Source: Leptolyngbya sp. Heron Island J (GTDB lineage Bacteria > Cyanobacteriota > Cyanobacteriia > Phormidesmidales > Phormidesmidaceae). From it: a stretch of DNA of 64,000 nucleotides. A program made the position numbers and the translations under genes. Shown here piece by piece: positions 43,657 to 52,593 of the stretch. The first letter of the stretch is position 1. Each line of letters starts with the position of its first letter. The notes under the pieces are model-generated. The model worked only from the letters and a program-made list of their open reading frames with translations. It was not told where the DNA came from and searched no databases. The stretch spans positions 124,001-188,000 of the forward strand of contig NZ_AWNH01000036.1 in assembly GCF_000482245.1 (NCBI RefSeq), written 5' to 3'.

Positions 43657-44365
43657 AGAATGTTGGAGCTGTCAATGATTCAAGCTATGAATTTTCAATG
43701 ATGACTAGTGGTAGATTTACAATTAATAATAAGTAGTCTCTTAAGAATTACACCCTGAGTAAGCTTTTATTTATAAAGTTATGATTTTTATCGCTCATCC
43801 TAAGAAAAATCGAAGTTCTCACACATTCATTGCCTTAATTGGATTATATTTTTTTCATATTTCTCCCCAAAAGGTATTACTCATAGCGAGATAGATGAGT
43901 CTCGTTATGAGTAGTAGGTTTACCAACTGTTGAAGAATTGCTTTGATATCAATGATTTCAGGCTGCCGATTGAACTCACAGCGGCCATAGAAATTGATAT
44001 GTTGCCAGGCAACTGGCGATATCTGGCTGATCAGGACAATCCTGGCCGCATTCCCTCTGCTACCACTGTGGGGTAAGGAATCAGACAAGCTGTGTCGCAG
44101 CCTGGGTCAACCAGCGAGCACACTTGCGTCATACCTGTTGTTTATATTCTGCTTATATTCAGTTTTGAAGCGAAGCTTGCCGAAATTGTTATGGGAAAAG
44201 GCTCTGCGTAGCGGGTGATAGCTTTCAGCTCGATTCAAAGGTGCTGGACATTTTGATGCAGGAGCACAAAATCAACGCAATCTAGCCAGTAGGGACTGTT
44301 GCTCATGGGATCGTACTCTGACAACGCCTGTCGATTCTTATGCTTGCGGGCAGCTATCTTCTGCC
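43657..44365. other. Unassigned intergenic region, possible decayed gene
   Basis: About 700 bp between two minus-strand genes. Several short open frames in both strands have semi-protein-like stretches (for example IEIDMLPGNWRYLA on the plus strand near 43980) but each is broken by stops and none was recognised. Either ordinary spacer or remains of a decayed gene. Confidence 0.35.
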
Positions 44366-45289
44366 TTATCCTGTCTTACGCTGCATTAACGGCGTTAAGC
44401 TTGCTGGTTTGTCCGATGCTGGTTGATAACTCAGCAGTTTGTTGTTTTCAAACTCAGCGGTATATCGCTGTGGACCGTGTTTTGGTAATTGAAACCGAAG
44501 TTCAGCCCATAGATGGCCTTGATTTTGGTTAAGAATATGGCCCGCTACTTGTGCCTGCAGCCATTCCCACTGATAGTGTTTGAATAGCTCGGCTTCTAAA
44601 ATCTGGAGCGGCTTAGGTAACAGACTCCACCCTCGATAGGTGGAGAGTAACGGTTCGATGTCTCCTTGCTGGGTCAATAAGCGGTGTAAAGCATCCTGGT
44701 TGAGGTTGCCGTAGTAGCGCCCCTGGGGAAAGTCAATCAAGGTGGGGGCAAATCGATGGCCGCCAATGTGGCTGATTTGCCAGGGATGAACCTGCTGGGT
44801 AAGCCCTAGCTGTTGGATGGTTGCGATCGCATCCTGGTAAAACGGATAGCCATATAGACCGCAGCACTCATTGTGGCTGGCATGGGTACAAATCATCAGG
44901 TGACGTTGACCAGCCTGGGTGAGACGCTGACCCACGCGCCTATTATTCTGCCAAAACTCCGCTAACGCCGGAGCCATCTCCGCTGCGCTATCGACCTGAA
45001 TCTCCCAGGTTTTATAGGTGCCCTCCAGCTGCTTGCCTGCATCACTCGATCGCTGAAAAATCAACATGCGCCGCTGGGTTTGAGCCGGTGTCTCCTGATT
45101 GGCAATCAGATGCACTCGCACACCCAAGCCCAACAGCGGTTTCAGCAGCTGCCTTAAGGTCTCGGGTACACCAGGCGATAGCAGGGCTGGCTTCTCCCAA
45201 GGCTGAGGCGTTTCCAGCAGAATAAATGTATCGGCAGGGACCGCCGTACCAATTAGAGATTCAGATAAAGCAAATGACGCCGCAGACAT
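44366..45289 (-). CDS. Sucrase/ferredoxin-like (Suc_Fer) thioredoxin-fold protein
   Basis: 307 aa. Conserved features of the Suc_Fer family: FILLETPQPWEKPAL near the N-terminus, LMICTHASHNECCGLYGYPFY in the middle (Cys ligands) and ISHIGGHRFAPTLIDFPQGRYYG, whose His residues complete a 2Fe-2S site in related Apd1-type proteins. The fold is thioredoxin-like ferredoxin. The role is probably redox. Its neighbours include a GCS2-family ligase read divergently, 296 bp away, which hints at thiol metabolism but proves nothing. Confidence 0.85.
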   Translation of the reverse strand: MSAASFALSESLIGTAVPADTFILLETPQPWEKPALLSPGVPETLRQLLKPLLGLGVRVHLIANQETPAQTQRRMLIFQRSSDAGKQLEGTYKTWEIQVDSAAEMAPALAEFWQNNRRVGQRLTQAGQRHLMICTHASHNECCGLYGYPFYQDAIATIQQLGLTQQVHPWQISHIGGHRFAPTLIDFPQGRYYGNLNQDALHRLLTQQGDIEPLLSTYRGWSLLPKPLQILEAELFKHYQWEWLQAQVAGHILNQNQGHLWAELRFQLPKHGPQRYTAEFENNKLLSYQPASDKPASLTPLMQRKTG

Positions 45290-45585
45290 GGTTGATTGTG
45301 AAAACGTTCTGTCGCGCCGACATCTATCGATGCAGACGCTAACTTAATGATATCTATTTTCATTAAAATCGTGATATTTAAAAGGTAAGTTTTTGGTTGG
45401 AATACCTTCTATGGGCAAAGTCTATAGGGCTAAATGCCTTTAAAAAGTACTTGTAAGCCCTTACTTTCGTTCAAGTAGCCACACCTCAACACTTAGCTAT
45501 TGACAATAAATTTTGTTTTTGAGGTAACCTGATGCAGCTTCTGCTGTTGATTATTAGAAGCAATTACACATCAAGGTGCATCACT

Positions 45586-46767
45586 ATGAGTTATCTATCC
45601 ACTGAGCAACCAGCGAGTCGCTACCGATTTGGTTTAGAGCATGAAGTTGCCTTTTGGGAGCAAGCCACGGATCAATTTGCCGATTTTTCCAATACGTCTT
45701 TCGAACGGCTAGCTGATTTGATTGCGCAGCTGCCTGAATATGACTCTGATTATCCGCAACTGCGGATTGGGGATGCGGGCATAAAACGCAAGCGTTGGTA
45801 TATCGAGGGCTATGAGCGATTTTCTGAAAGCGGGGAGCTGACGGGCTGTATGCCGAAGGGGATTGAAATTCGGACCACTCTCCAGCCCACCATTGCTGGC
45901 GTTGTCCAGGAACTCCGTGAGAGTTTTGCACAGCTTTGGGAGGTAGCACTACCAGCGGGGTTATTGCCGGTATTGACCAGTTTTAACCCAGTGCAGACAG
46001 AGTTTGTGCCCAAGCCTCCTCTTAATTGCTATGAAACCGAACGACGGCAGGCCTCCCCAGAAAAACAAACGGCGCATATTCCGATGATGACCTACGGACC
46101 GGATCTAAATTTTTCGATTCGGGGGATGTCCACTGAGGCATTGATTCAGGCTGGTCAAAAATTAACGTACTACAGTCCGGCTATTGTTCCCTTTAGTTTT
46201 AGCTCGCCGTTTTATGGACAACAACGCTGGTCAGGGTTATCAAAACGGACCCATGTGCGTACAGGTCAGCGGCCAGCCGCCATGGTATTTGTTGAGCATA
46301 CTGACGAACTGATTGCCAGTTCCCCCTCACTGACTAAAATTGCCCGACTGCCGGCTGAAGTGGGACGGATTGAATTTAAAGCCTGTGACAGCTGCGGTGA
46401 CTTTGCCCTCTATGGTAGTCTGCTGGCTTTGCTCAAAGGGATTGTGCTCGATCAAAACTTGCCAGGAGTGGCCCTGGTGCCAGATGCGGCCAGACATCAG
46501 CATGCAGCCCTCTACGGTTTTCGAGATCCCGAGTTACGCAATCAAGCCTTGACGCTTTTGGCAGCGGCAGATCGGGCTTTACCCCAGGACCATGAGCGTG
46601 ATCTGTTGCAACCCTTGTGGCAGCTGGTTGAGCAACAGATCACCCCGGCCCAGGTCATGTGCGATCGCTGGCAGGCTGGCGAGAGTTTAGGCCATATTCT
46701 CAGCCAGGGCTATAGCCAGGAATTAGCCACACTCCAGCAGACTAAACTGCTCTCATACCCCCGTTAA
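45586..46767 (+). CDS. GCS2-family glutamate-cysteine ligase-like protein
   Basis: 393 aa from the ATG giving MSYLSTEQPASRYRFGLEHEVAFW, with AAGGTG about 8 nt upstream; 18 more codons are open before it. The FGLEHEVAF motif, GIEIRTTLQPT and the late ARLPAEVGRIEFKACDSCGDF fit the ATP-grasp-like carboxylate-amine ligases of the GCS2 family (YbdK/EgtA relatives). These couple glutamate or a similar acid to an amine using ATP. Whether this one makes gamma-glutamylcysteine is not shown by sequence. Its stop overlaps the convergent DUF3598 stop. Confidence 0.8.
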   Translation: MSYLSTEQPASRYRFGLEHEVAFWEQATDQFADFSNTSFERLADLIAQLPEYDSDYPQLRIGDAGIKRKRWYIEGYERFSESGELTGCMPKGIEIRTTLQPTIAGVVQELRESFAQLWEVALPAGLLPVLTSFNPVQTEFVPKPPLNCYETERRQASPEKQTAHIPMMTYGPDLNFSIRGMSTEALIQAGQKLTYYSPAIVPFSFSSPFYGQQRWSGLSKRTHVRTGQRPAAMVFVEHTDELIASSPSLTKIARLPAEVGRIEFKACDSCGDFALYGSLLALLKGIVLDQNLPGVALVPDAARHQHAALYGFRDPELRNQALTLLAAADRALPQDHERDLLQPLWQLVEQQITPAQVMCDRWQAGESLGHILSQGYSQELATLQQTKLLSYPR

Positions 46768-47600
46768 GCGACTTTTTCTTCTTTGATCCAGGTTTGCTGG
46801 GCCCAGCTACCATCGGCTGCATACTCGCGGGTTAGCCGCAGTCGCACCGTTGGCTCAATTAACCAACCCACTTCACATCGGAAGGCTGTCTGCCGCTGGA
46901 TATGCTGTGGACAAAGGGATGAGCCACCGTTAGGCAAAAACAGCAGTTGATACCCGGTTTCAAATAATAGACGGGAGCCCTGTAGTTGGGCCTGGGATTG
47001 ACCTGTGGCCGGGCCAGCTCGCCAGGTTTGGGTAATTGTATGAGGCGATGTTTGTGAGACCGTTAGCTCTGTTGCCAAAGGCTGTGAAACTGACCAATCC
47101 GTGCGGTAGGTAATCGCCTCACCCCGCCAGGTACCTAGCAGCTGATCTAGGGAGAGTTTGGATCGCACGACATCGGATGTTCCTTCGCGCGTTTCTCGAA
47201 TCAGCACCAGGTCAGACAGCTGACCACCGGGTGCAAACAGCTGTACCAACCTAAAACGCGCATTGGATAAGGTTAAGCCAAATTCCGTTCCAAACTTGGA
47301 AAAGGGACTCCACTGAGTTGATCCTTTGGTAAACGAACCATCCTCACAAAACAGACTACTCTGGTTGATGCTGACAAATTCTGACTGTGTTTGCTGGAGA
47401 GGTTGTCCGGCGGGGTAGCGGTTAAGTTGAAAGCGTGCGCTTGATTTGCTGGTGCGCTCCAGGGTCAAACACGAGGGCACGTCGCTCATTTCGGTACCGT
47501 CCGCTGTCAGCTTGGTAAAGCTACCTTTCCAGATTCCTTCGTTTTTAAACAGGTTGTCCCACTGGTTTGGCATATTGAATCCCACGTGCAACCCTTCCAT
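46764..47600 (-). CDS. DUF3598 family protein
   Basis: 278 aa. The start WDNLFKNEGIWKGSFTKLTADG is the hallmark of cyanobacterial DUF3598 proteins, lipocalin-like beta-barrel folds of unknown role; a second half repeats the pattern (LDQLLGTWRGEAITYRTDW), giving two related domains. The last part includes LCPQHIQRQTAFRCEVGWL. Family members usually begin close to the WDN motif, so Met10 (position 47573) is a plausible alternative start. The stop codon overlaps by two bases that of the convergent GCS2-family gene. Confidence 0.88.
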   Translation of the reverse strand: MEGLHVGFNMPNQWDNLFKNEGIWKGSFTKLTADGTEMSDVPSCLTLERTSKSSARFQLNRYPAGQPLQQTQSEFVSINQSSLFCEDGSFTKGSTQWSPFSKFGTEFGLTLSNARFRLVQLFAPGGQLSDLVLIRETREGTSDVVRSKLSLDQLLGTWRGEAITYRTDWSVSQPLATELTVSQTSPHTITQTWRAGPATGQSQAQLQGSRLLFETGYQLLFLPNGGSSLCPQHIQRQTAFRCEVGWLIEPTVRLRLTREYAADGSWAQQTWIKEEKVA

Positions 47601-47665
47601 TTTTACCCAGGTATGGAAAGAGACGCTAAAAAAGTAGCCGTAGTTGATGTCTGAGAGGTGAACTA

Positions 47666-48160
47666 ATGATGATCTTGCGTGCGGCTACACCGGATGATTT
47701 GGCGCTGCTACTGCACTGGGATGAGCAGCCCCACGTGGTGGCCTCTGATCCAACGGATGATTGGCACTGGGAGCTGGAGCTGAGCCGCTCACCGGATTGG
47801 CGTGAGCAATTGATTGCTGAACTCGACGGGCGACCGATTGGAGTGATTCAAATTATTGATCCGGCCCGTGAGGAGAGCCACTACTGGGGGGATATCGCAA
47901 CAAATTTACGCGCCATTGATATTTGGATTGGTGAGGCTTCTGACCTGGGCAAGGGCTATGGGACTCAGATGATGCAGCTGGCGCTGACCCGGTGTTTTGC
48001 GGACCCGGCTGTGACGGCTGTATTGCTTGATCCGTTAGTTAGTAATATCCGAGCACATCGATTTTATGAACGGTTAGGCTTTGAGCGCATTGAGCAGCGT
48101 CGGTTTGGTGAGGATGATTGTTTTGTTTATCGTCTGAGCCGTAATGACTGGCATGATTAA
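47666..48160 (+). CDS. GNAT acetyltransferase, AAC(6')-like
   Basis: 164 aa. N-terminal LRAATPDDLALLLHWDEQPHV, a central IDIWIGEASDLGKGYGTQMM (acetyl-CoA pyrophosphate loop, Q/R-x-x-G-x-G type with KGYGT) and the C-terminal RAHRFYERLGFERIEQRRFGEDDC match aminoglycoside 6'-N-acetyltransferase-like GNATs. It may acetylate an amino compound; an antibiotic role cannot be assumed. Start ATG at 47666 (M2 at 47669 is equally possible). Divergent from DUF3598. Confidence 0.88.
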   Translation: MMILRAATPDDLALLLHWDEQPHVVASDPTDDWHWELELSRSPDWREQLIAELDGRPIGVIQIIDPAREESHYWGDIATNLRAIDIWIGEASDLGKGYGTQMMQLALTRCFADPAVTAVLLDPLVSNIRAHRFYERLGFERIEQRRFGEDDCFVYRLSRNDWHD

Positions 48161-48210
48161 TAGGATAAAAGACTGATAGTAATTACAGAATTCACTCACC
48201 GTTGCGGATT

Positions 48211-48957
48211 ATGGAAAATGTTATTGTCATCACCGGGGGTAGCCGTGGCATTGGAGCTGCAACGGCTTATTTGGCTGCAGACCGTGGCTATCGTGTGTGT
48301 GTGAACTATCGCAACAATCATGAAGCGGCAAGTGCTGTGGTTGACAAGATTAACCAACAGGGCGGGCAAGCAATTGCGATCGCCGCGGATATTGCCATTG
48401 AAGCCGATGTTGTCACTCTCTTTAACACAGTAGATAGTCGGCTGGGCAACGTTACTGCCCTAGTCAACAATGCCGGTATTTTAGAACAGCAAACACGGCT
48501 AGAAAACCTGGATGCCGACCGTCTGAACCGCGTCTTTGCAACCAATATTACCGGAGCATTTCTATGTGCCCGAGAAGCGATTAAACGCATGTCCACCCGC
48601 CATGGTGGCCCAGGGGGAGCGATTGTCAATGTCTCGTCAGTGGCGGCTCGTCTAGGTGCACCAGGAGAATATGTTGACTACGCAGCATCTAAAGGAGCGA
48701 TGGACACCATGACCCTAGGATTAGCCAAAGAGGTTGCTACAGAGGGAATTCGGGTAAACGCAGTGCGTCCAGGCTTCATTTATACAGACATCCATGCCGA
48801 TGGGGGTGACCCCAACCGGGTTGACCGGATTAAAGAATCTCTGCCCATGAAGCGAGGTGGACAGGCAATGGAAGTTGCCCAGGCCATCCTCTGGCTATTG
48901 TCAAACGAAGCGTCCTACACAACCGGCACCTTTATTGAAGTCGCTGGCGGCAGGTGA
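48211..48957 (+). CDS. Short-chain dehydrogenase/reductase
   Basis: 248 aa from the ATG giving MENVIVITGGSRGIGAATA; a TTG three codons earlier is open. The NADP-binding motif GGSRGIGAA, NNAG at LVNNAGI, the active-site Ser region (IVNVSSVAARLGAPGEYVDYAASKGAMD with the YxxxK pair) and IRVNAVRPGFIYT define a classical SDR. It resembles glucose-1-dehydrogenase/3-oxoacyl-reductase-type members; substrate unknown. It follows the AAC(6')-like gene by 50 bp on the same strand. Confidence 0.93.
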   Translation: MENVIVITGGSRGIGAATAYLAADRGYRVCVNYRNNHEAASAVVDKINQQGGQAIAIAADIAIEADVVTLFNTVDSRLGNVTALVNNAGILEQQTRLENLDADRLNRVFATNITGAFLCAREAIKRMSTRHGGPGGAIVNVSSVAARLGAPGEYVDYAASKGAMDTMTLGLAKEVATEGIRVNAVRPGFIYTDIHADGGDPNRVDRIKESLPMKRGGQAMEVAQAILWLLSNEASYTTGTFIEVAGGR

Positions 48958-48972
48958 CCAGAACCTACTTCC

Positions 48973-49647
48973 TCAGGACACTAGCTGTGCCACCATTTCA
49001 GCTCGTGATGAGACCTTGAGTTTCCGAAACATCCGTTTCAAAGCTTGTTTGACTGAGTTCTCTGTAATCCACAGCTCTGCCCCGATCTCCTTGTTGGTCA
49101 TGCCTTGAGCAACTAGTTTGGCAATTTGAGCCTCCCGAGGAGTCAGACAATCATCTTTGAACTGAATAGGAGCTGGCTGGGTCTGTAGTACAGCTAACCG
49201 TGTTGACACATGCAAACACAGGGCGTTTAAATCCGCTAGATTTTCAGCGGTAAATTTAGGGTCCTGACGGTGTCGCGTCACAGCGATGCCGCCTACCAGC
49301 TGTCCCTGACTAATAATCGGCCCCACCATCACATGACCATGGTCAGCGCGGGGACAAATTGTTTGCCAGACCCCTGGAGGCAAAATCACCTCATCGTGAA
49401 CCGCCGCATGTTTCTGAACCAGATACCGTAGAACAGGATTATGGTCCAAAGATAACGCTTTTTTAAGCATTAATGGCGAGCTATCATTAATACTGGGCAA
49501 CTGGTCTAAAAAATATAGACTTCGACGCTTAGCCGCAAAATATTGACCCACCTCCATCATAAAAGCCTGGTGCAGCTCTGCTTTAGTCTGTGTCTGGGCA
49601 ATAGTTTGAAATAAGCTCTGTAGGGAGGCTTTGATGAAGGTTTCCAT
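48973..49647 (-). CDS. LuxR-family regulator with GAF-like sensor domain
   Basis: 224 aa. The C-terminal LuxR helix-turn-helix is LTPREAQIAKLVAQGMTNKEIGAELWITENSVKQALKRMFRKLKV. The N-terminal 145 residues look like a GAF domain (ELHQAFMMEVGQYFAAKRRSLYFLD, VMVGPIISQGQLVGGIAVTRH). A signal-dependent regulator without receiver. It converges with the SDR gene (15 bp apart) and diverges from the membrane/sulfurtransferase pair 100 bp away, so it may control that pair. Confidence 0.9.
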   Translation of the reverse strand: METFIKASLQSLFQTIAQTQTKAELHQAFMMEVGQYFAAKRRSLYFLDQLPSINDSSPLMLKKALSLDHNPVLRYLVQKHAAVHDEVILPPGVWQTICPRADHGHVMVGPIISQGQLVGGIAVTRHRQDPKFTAENLADLNALCLHVSTRLAVLQTQPAPIQFKDDCLTPREAQIAKLVAQGMTNKEIGAELWITENSVKQALKRMFRKLKVSSRAEMVAQLVS

Positions 49648-49747
49648 ATAATTTATCTCTTGCCGCTAGACAAAAGTGTACCCGATCGAGGTCTAGTCGA
49701 CAGGGCAAGGGGACGCTTAGGGTGGAGGTGTTGTGCACTAAACATGT

Positions 49748-50224
49748 ATGAGCTCTTCATCCTCATCTGAAGCGATAGATATTGCACCGATGATCGCTGA
49801 AACAACTCGTCAACCTCGATTCGGCATTGTTGGTTTTTATGTTGTGACCGTTCTGTTTAATATTTGCCTGAGTGCGCAACTGTTGACAGTTGGTGTGGCT
49901 TATTTTGAAAACCCTAGCTGGTGGCAAGCGCATGTATGGTTGGTCAGGGGATACAGCGGGTTATCCCTGATTTTGTTGGTATGGGTCTACAGAATGACCT
50001 GGCCTCGACGAATTCGCATACTGACAGTAAGTATGTCTGTTTTGTTAGGGCTACAGTTTTTGACAATTCATTGGCACCCACCGTTTCTACCAGTGCCCTT
50101 AGCCATTGTTCATCCCTTGCTGGGTTTCTCTGTATTTTTGGTATCTTCCACTTTGGTTCATCGGGTCTGGCGAATTGTGTCACCGAGGCCAACTGCTGAT
50201 TTCTTAGGAGAAAATGATGACTGA
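49748..50224 (+). CDS. Four-helix membrane protein (DUF6220-like)
   Basis: 158 aa. Four hydrophobic segments: IVGFYVVTVLFNICLSAQLLTVGVAYF, GYSGLSLILLVWVYRM, RILTVSMSVLLGLQFLTIHW and AIVHPLLGFSVFLVSSTLV. An N-terminal Ser-rich tail precedes them. It resembles DUF6220-type proteins by helix count and the HPLLGF segment, but this is tentative. The stop codon overlaps the next gene's start by 11 nt, and the ribosome-binding site AGGAG of the sulfurtransferase lies inside this gene, so the two are translationally coupled. Confidence 0.78.
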   Translation: MSSSSSSEAIDIAPMIAETTRQPRFGIVGFYVVTVLFNICLSAQLLTVGVAYFENPSWWQAHVWLVRGYSGLSLILLVWVYRMTWPRRIRILTVSMSVLLGLQFLTIHWHPPFLPVPLAIVHPLLGFSVFLVSSTLVHRVWRIVSPRPTADFLGENDD

Positions 50225-51044
50225 CTATGCTTATCCCAATGTTCTCGTCGATACTCAATGGCTGGCCGATCATCTGGATGATCCCAATGTGCGGGTTGTA
50301 GAACTGGCGATGAGCCCAGATCTGCTCACCCATATTCCAGGAGCTATATTTTGGAGTATCTTTCCTGACTTGAGTCAGTCAGATATGAGCATCAAGCTGG
50401 ATCAAACGGCGATCGAAAACATACTCTCTCGATCTGGTATTACCCCTGAGACAACAGTAGTCGCCTATGGTAGTGACATAGCGATCGGCGGTGTTGTTTT
50501 CTGGTTACTGACCCTATTTGGCCATCAACATGTGAAGGTTTTAAATGGCGGACATCAGAAATGGATAGCGGAATCTCGCCCGGTTACGGCTGAGTTCTCA
50601 ACGTTTGCACCCACTCAGTACCAGGCTAAGCCCCTGGATTCTAACTTACGGGTCTTGCAACCTGAAGTAGAGGCATCTTTAAAGCATCCTGATCAAGTCT
50701 TGTTGGATGTGCGCACGCCTGAAGAGTATCGTGGTGAGGTCTTCATGATCAAGCCTCCGGAAGGTCAGGAGCGGGCGGGGCATATTCCTGGAGCTGTGCA
50801 TGTAGAGCATAGCGATACAGTTAATGATGACGGCACATTTAAATCATTTGATGACCTTAAGACTCTCTATAGCCAACAGGGAATTACGCCGAATAAAGAG
50901 GTGTTCCCCTACTGTGCCATTGGCGGACGTTCGGCGTTTATCTGGTTTGTTTTGAAATACTTGTTGGGTTATCCAAACGTGCGCAATTACGATGGCTCAT
51001 GGAATGAGTGGAGTCGTTTATCTAATGGACTGCTAGAGCCATAA
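50214..51044 (+). CDS. Tandem-rhodanese sulfurtransferase
   Basis: 276 aa, two rhodanese domains (about 8-130 and 145-275). The C-terminal domain is catalytic: C234 in PYCAIGGRSAFIWFVLKYLLGYPNVRNYDGSW is the sulfur-carrying loop of thiosulfate/3-mercaptopyruvate sulfurtransferases. The N-terminal domain lacks the Cys (VVAYGSDIAIGG), as is normal. The signature LDVRTPEEYRGE is present. The start ATG at 50214 or the next at 50217, the second better spaced from AGGAG. It moves sulfur from thiosulfate to cyanide or thiols. Confidence 0.93.
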   Translation: MMTDYAYPNVLVDTQWLADHLDDPNVRVVELAMSPDLLTHIPGAIFWSIFPDLSQSDMSIKLDQTAIENILSRSGITPETTVVAYGSDIAIGGVVFWLLTLFGHQHVKVLNGGHQKWIAESRPVTAEFSTFAPTQYQAKPLDSNLRVLQPEVEASLKHPDQVLLDVRTPEEYRGEVFMIKPPEGQERAGHIPGAVHVEHSDTVNDDGTFKSFDDLKTLYSQQGITPNKEVFPYCAIGGRSAFIWFVLKYLLGYPNVRNYDGSWNEWSRLSNGLLEP

Positions 51045-51082
51045 AGAGATAGTAATTATTTTGCATACGTAAAGTGAATTAT

Positions 51083-51111
51083 AGAGGTCCAGGCAGTGTG
51101 CTTGGACCTCT
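51083..51111 (+). terminator. Hairpin after the sulfurtransferase gene
   Basis: 9-bp perfect arms (AGAGGTCCA at 51083-51091 and its complement at 51103-51111), 38 bp after the stop. Little T tract, but in the right place. Confidence 0.6.
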
Positions 51112-51165
51112 CATCATGCTTACGGCACGTATCCTACCTCCATAGCCAGACCCACTTTTTTGCTC

Positions 51166-51333
51166 TTAATCATTTTTGAGCAAATGTTTGACCAAGTTAT
51201 CTTTTACCATCATTTGTTGCATGACCTTAAGTACATAATTCTGGGCATCTTCGCGCGAAAGATGGCGTACTTGCTCTTTCAACACCTGTAACTGAAACTT
51301 CTGTTCTAACGTTAATTCACCTGGCATATCCAT
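51166..51333 (-). CDS. nblA: Phycobilisome degradation protein NblA
   Basis: 55 aa. Matches the small NblA/Ycf18 family: ELTLEQKFQLQVLKEQVRHLS, then EDAQNYVLKVMQQMMVKDNL, two helices that dock on phycobiliproteins and hand them to Clp protease during nutrient starvation. I start at the ATG giving MDMPGELTLE because GAGG lies 9 nt upstream; ten more codons are open. A 7-bp inverted repeat GATCGTT/AACGATC sits at 51397-51420, just above; an NtcA box (GTA-N8-TAC) was not found. Confidence 0.92.
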   Translation of the reverse strand: MDMPGELTLEQKFQLQVLKEQVRHLSREDAQNYVLKVMQQMMVKDNLVKHLLKND

Positions 51334-51706
51334 ACCGTATACCTCATCTGTAAAGCACAACAAACAAAATAATAAAAATCGTTTTCCACAAGAATTGATC
51401 GTTTGCTGAACTCAACGATCGATTTCATTTAACTGAGATTTTGTAAATAAGAGAAAACAAGCCATGGAGTATGGCTCCTCCAACTATTTGAGTAATTGTA
51501 CTATGTAAATTATTTTCAAGTTGATTTGACATCCCCACTAACTGGCTGACTAAATTTCTTAGCTGTCAATGTGCATTGTCTAAAGATAAATTTCCTAAGT
51601 ATTCGAGAATATTTTGTAAATTCGAGAGATATAGGGATTTTTTTTAGGATTTTAGTTAGAGGAAATTGGTAGTTAGGGGGCAAACATTTACCAATAACCG
51701 TTGGCA
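51334..51706. other. nblA upstream region
   Basis: A+T-rich spacer between divergent nblA and the truncated pirin. Contains the inverted repeat GATCGTT (51397-51403)/AACGATC (51414-51420). I found no trace of the missing pirin N-terminal domain here. Confidence 0.5.
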
Positions 51707-52006
51707 ATGAATGATATTACAAATATGCCTGTTATTCAAGGATCCATATCGGTGGGTAGGCTTGTCACCAGTGTAACGCTTGTAGGGCTAGTGTTTACAG
51801 GTGTCAGAATTACACTAGGGGCCGGAGATTCCATCAGCTATGATATTGCCACTGGTCGTTACAGCTGGGTACAGGTGGCCCGAGGGATTATTATGCTCAA
51901 TGGCAATGAACTGCGTGAGGGTGATGGCATCCAACTTGTAGGAGCTAAGGCTTTAACCATTGAGGCGCAAACTGGAGCTGAGCTATTGTTGTTTGATCTG
52001 GCCTGA
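51707..52006 (+). pseudogene. Truncated pirin-like protein (C-terminal cupin only)
   Basis: 99 codons whose last 60 residues (ITLGAGDSISYDIATGRYSWVQVARGIIMLNG, ending TGAELLLFDLA) match the C-terminal cupin of YhhW-type pirins/quercetinase. The N-terminal cupin with metal ligands, normally about 130 residues, is missing; the first 30 residues do not resemble pirin. With no metal site the product would be inactive, though the frame is open and could be expressed from the ATG at 51707. Likely remnant of a deletion. Confidence 0.65.
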
Positions 52007-52056
52007 CGGTCATTGACCTACTAATATCTGACAACACCTACTAACGCCTGATAACA

Positions 52057-52593
52057 ATGGCTAACTACGTTTATATTGCTACCAGCCTCGACGGTTTTAT
52101 TGCCACCCCTGACGGTGGGGTCGACTGGCTCGACGAAATCCCCAATCCTGAGCAGAGTGACTTTGGCTATGGTGAGTTTATCAGCCATATCGATGCTATT
52201 GTCATGGGCCGCAACAGCTTTGAAAAAGTCCTTACGTTTGGTGACTGGCCCTACAGCAAACCTGTTTTTGTTTTGAGCAATGCTTTAAAGACTGTTCCTG
52301 AAAATTTAGTGGACACTGTCGAAATTGTCAGTAGCACGGATATCAAAACCCTTGTTCATCAGTTGAATAAACAAGGATACCAAAATCTATATATTGATGG
52401 CGGTCGTACAATCCAAAGTTTTTTAGCGGAGGATATGATTGATGAGCTGATTATTACCAGGGTACCAATCCTGCTGGGCCAGGGTATTCCACTGTTTGGT
52501 ACGCTGAGTAATTCACTTCAGTTTCAGCACGAAAAAACTGAACTGTTTAATAATCTGTTGGTAAAAAGTGCCTACCGCCGACTCAGAGAATAG
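52057..52593 (+). CDS. Dihydrofolate-reductase-fold protein (RibD C-terminal family)
   Basis: 178 aa. MANYVYIATSLDGFIATPDGGVDWL opens the family; IVMGRNSFEKVLTFGDWPYSKPVFVLS and LYIDGGRTIQSFLAEDMIDELIITRVPILLGQGIPLF complete it. These stand-alone DHFR/RibD-like reductases bind NADPH; their substrates are mostly unknown. It follows the truncated pirin by 50 bp on the same strand. Confidence 0.9.
   Translation: MANYVYIATSLDGFIATPDGGVDWLDEIPNPEQSDFGYGEFISHIDAIVMGRNSFEKVLTFGDWPYSKPVFVLSNALKTVPENLVDTVEIVSSTDIKTLVHQLNKQGYQNLYIDGGRTIQSFLAEDMIDELIITRVPILLGQGIPLFGTLSNSLQFQHEKTELFNNLLVKSAYRRLRE

Noticed and set aside
51364-51706. NtcA binding site before nblA
   Set aside because: No GTA-N8-TAC sequence at a suitable distance; the closest matches break the spacing.
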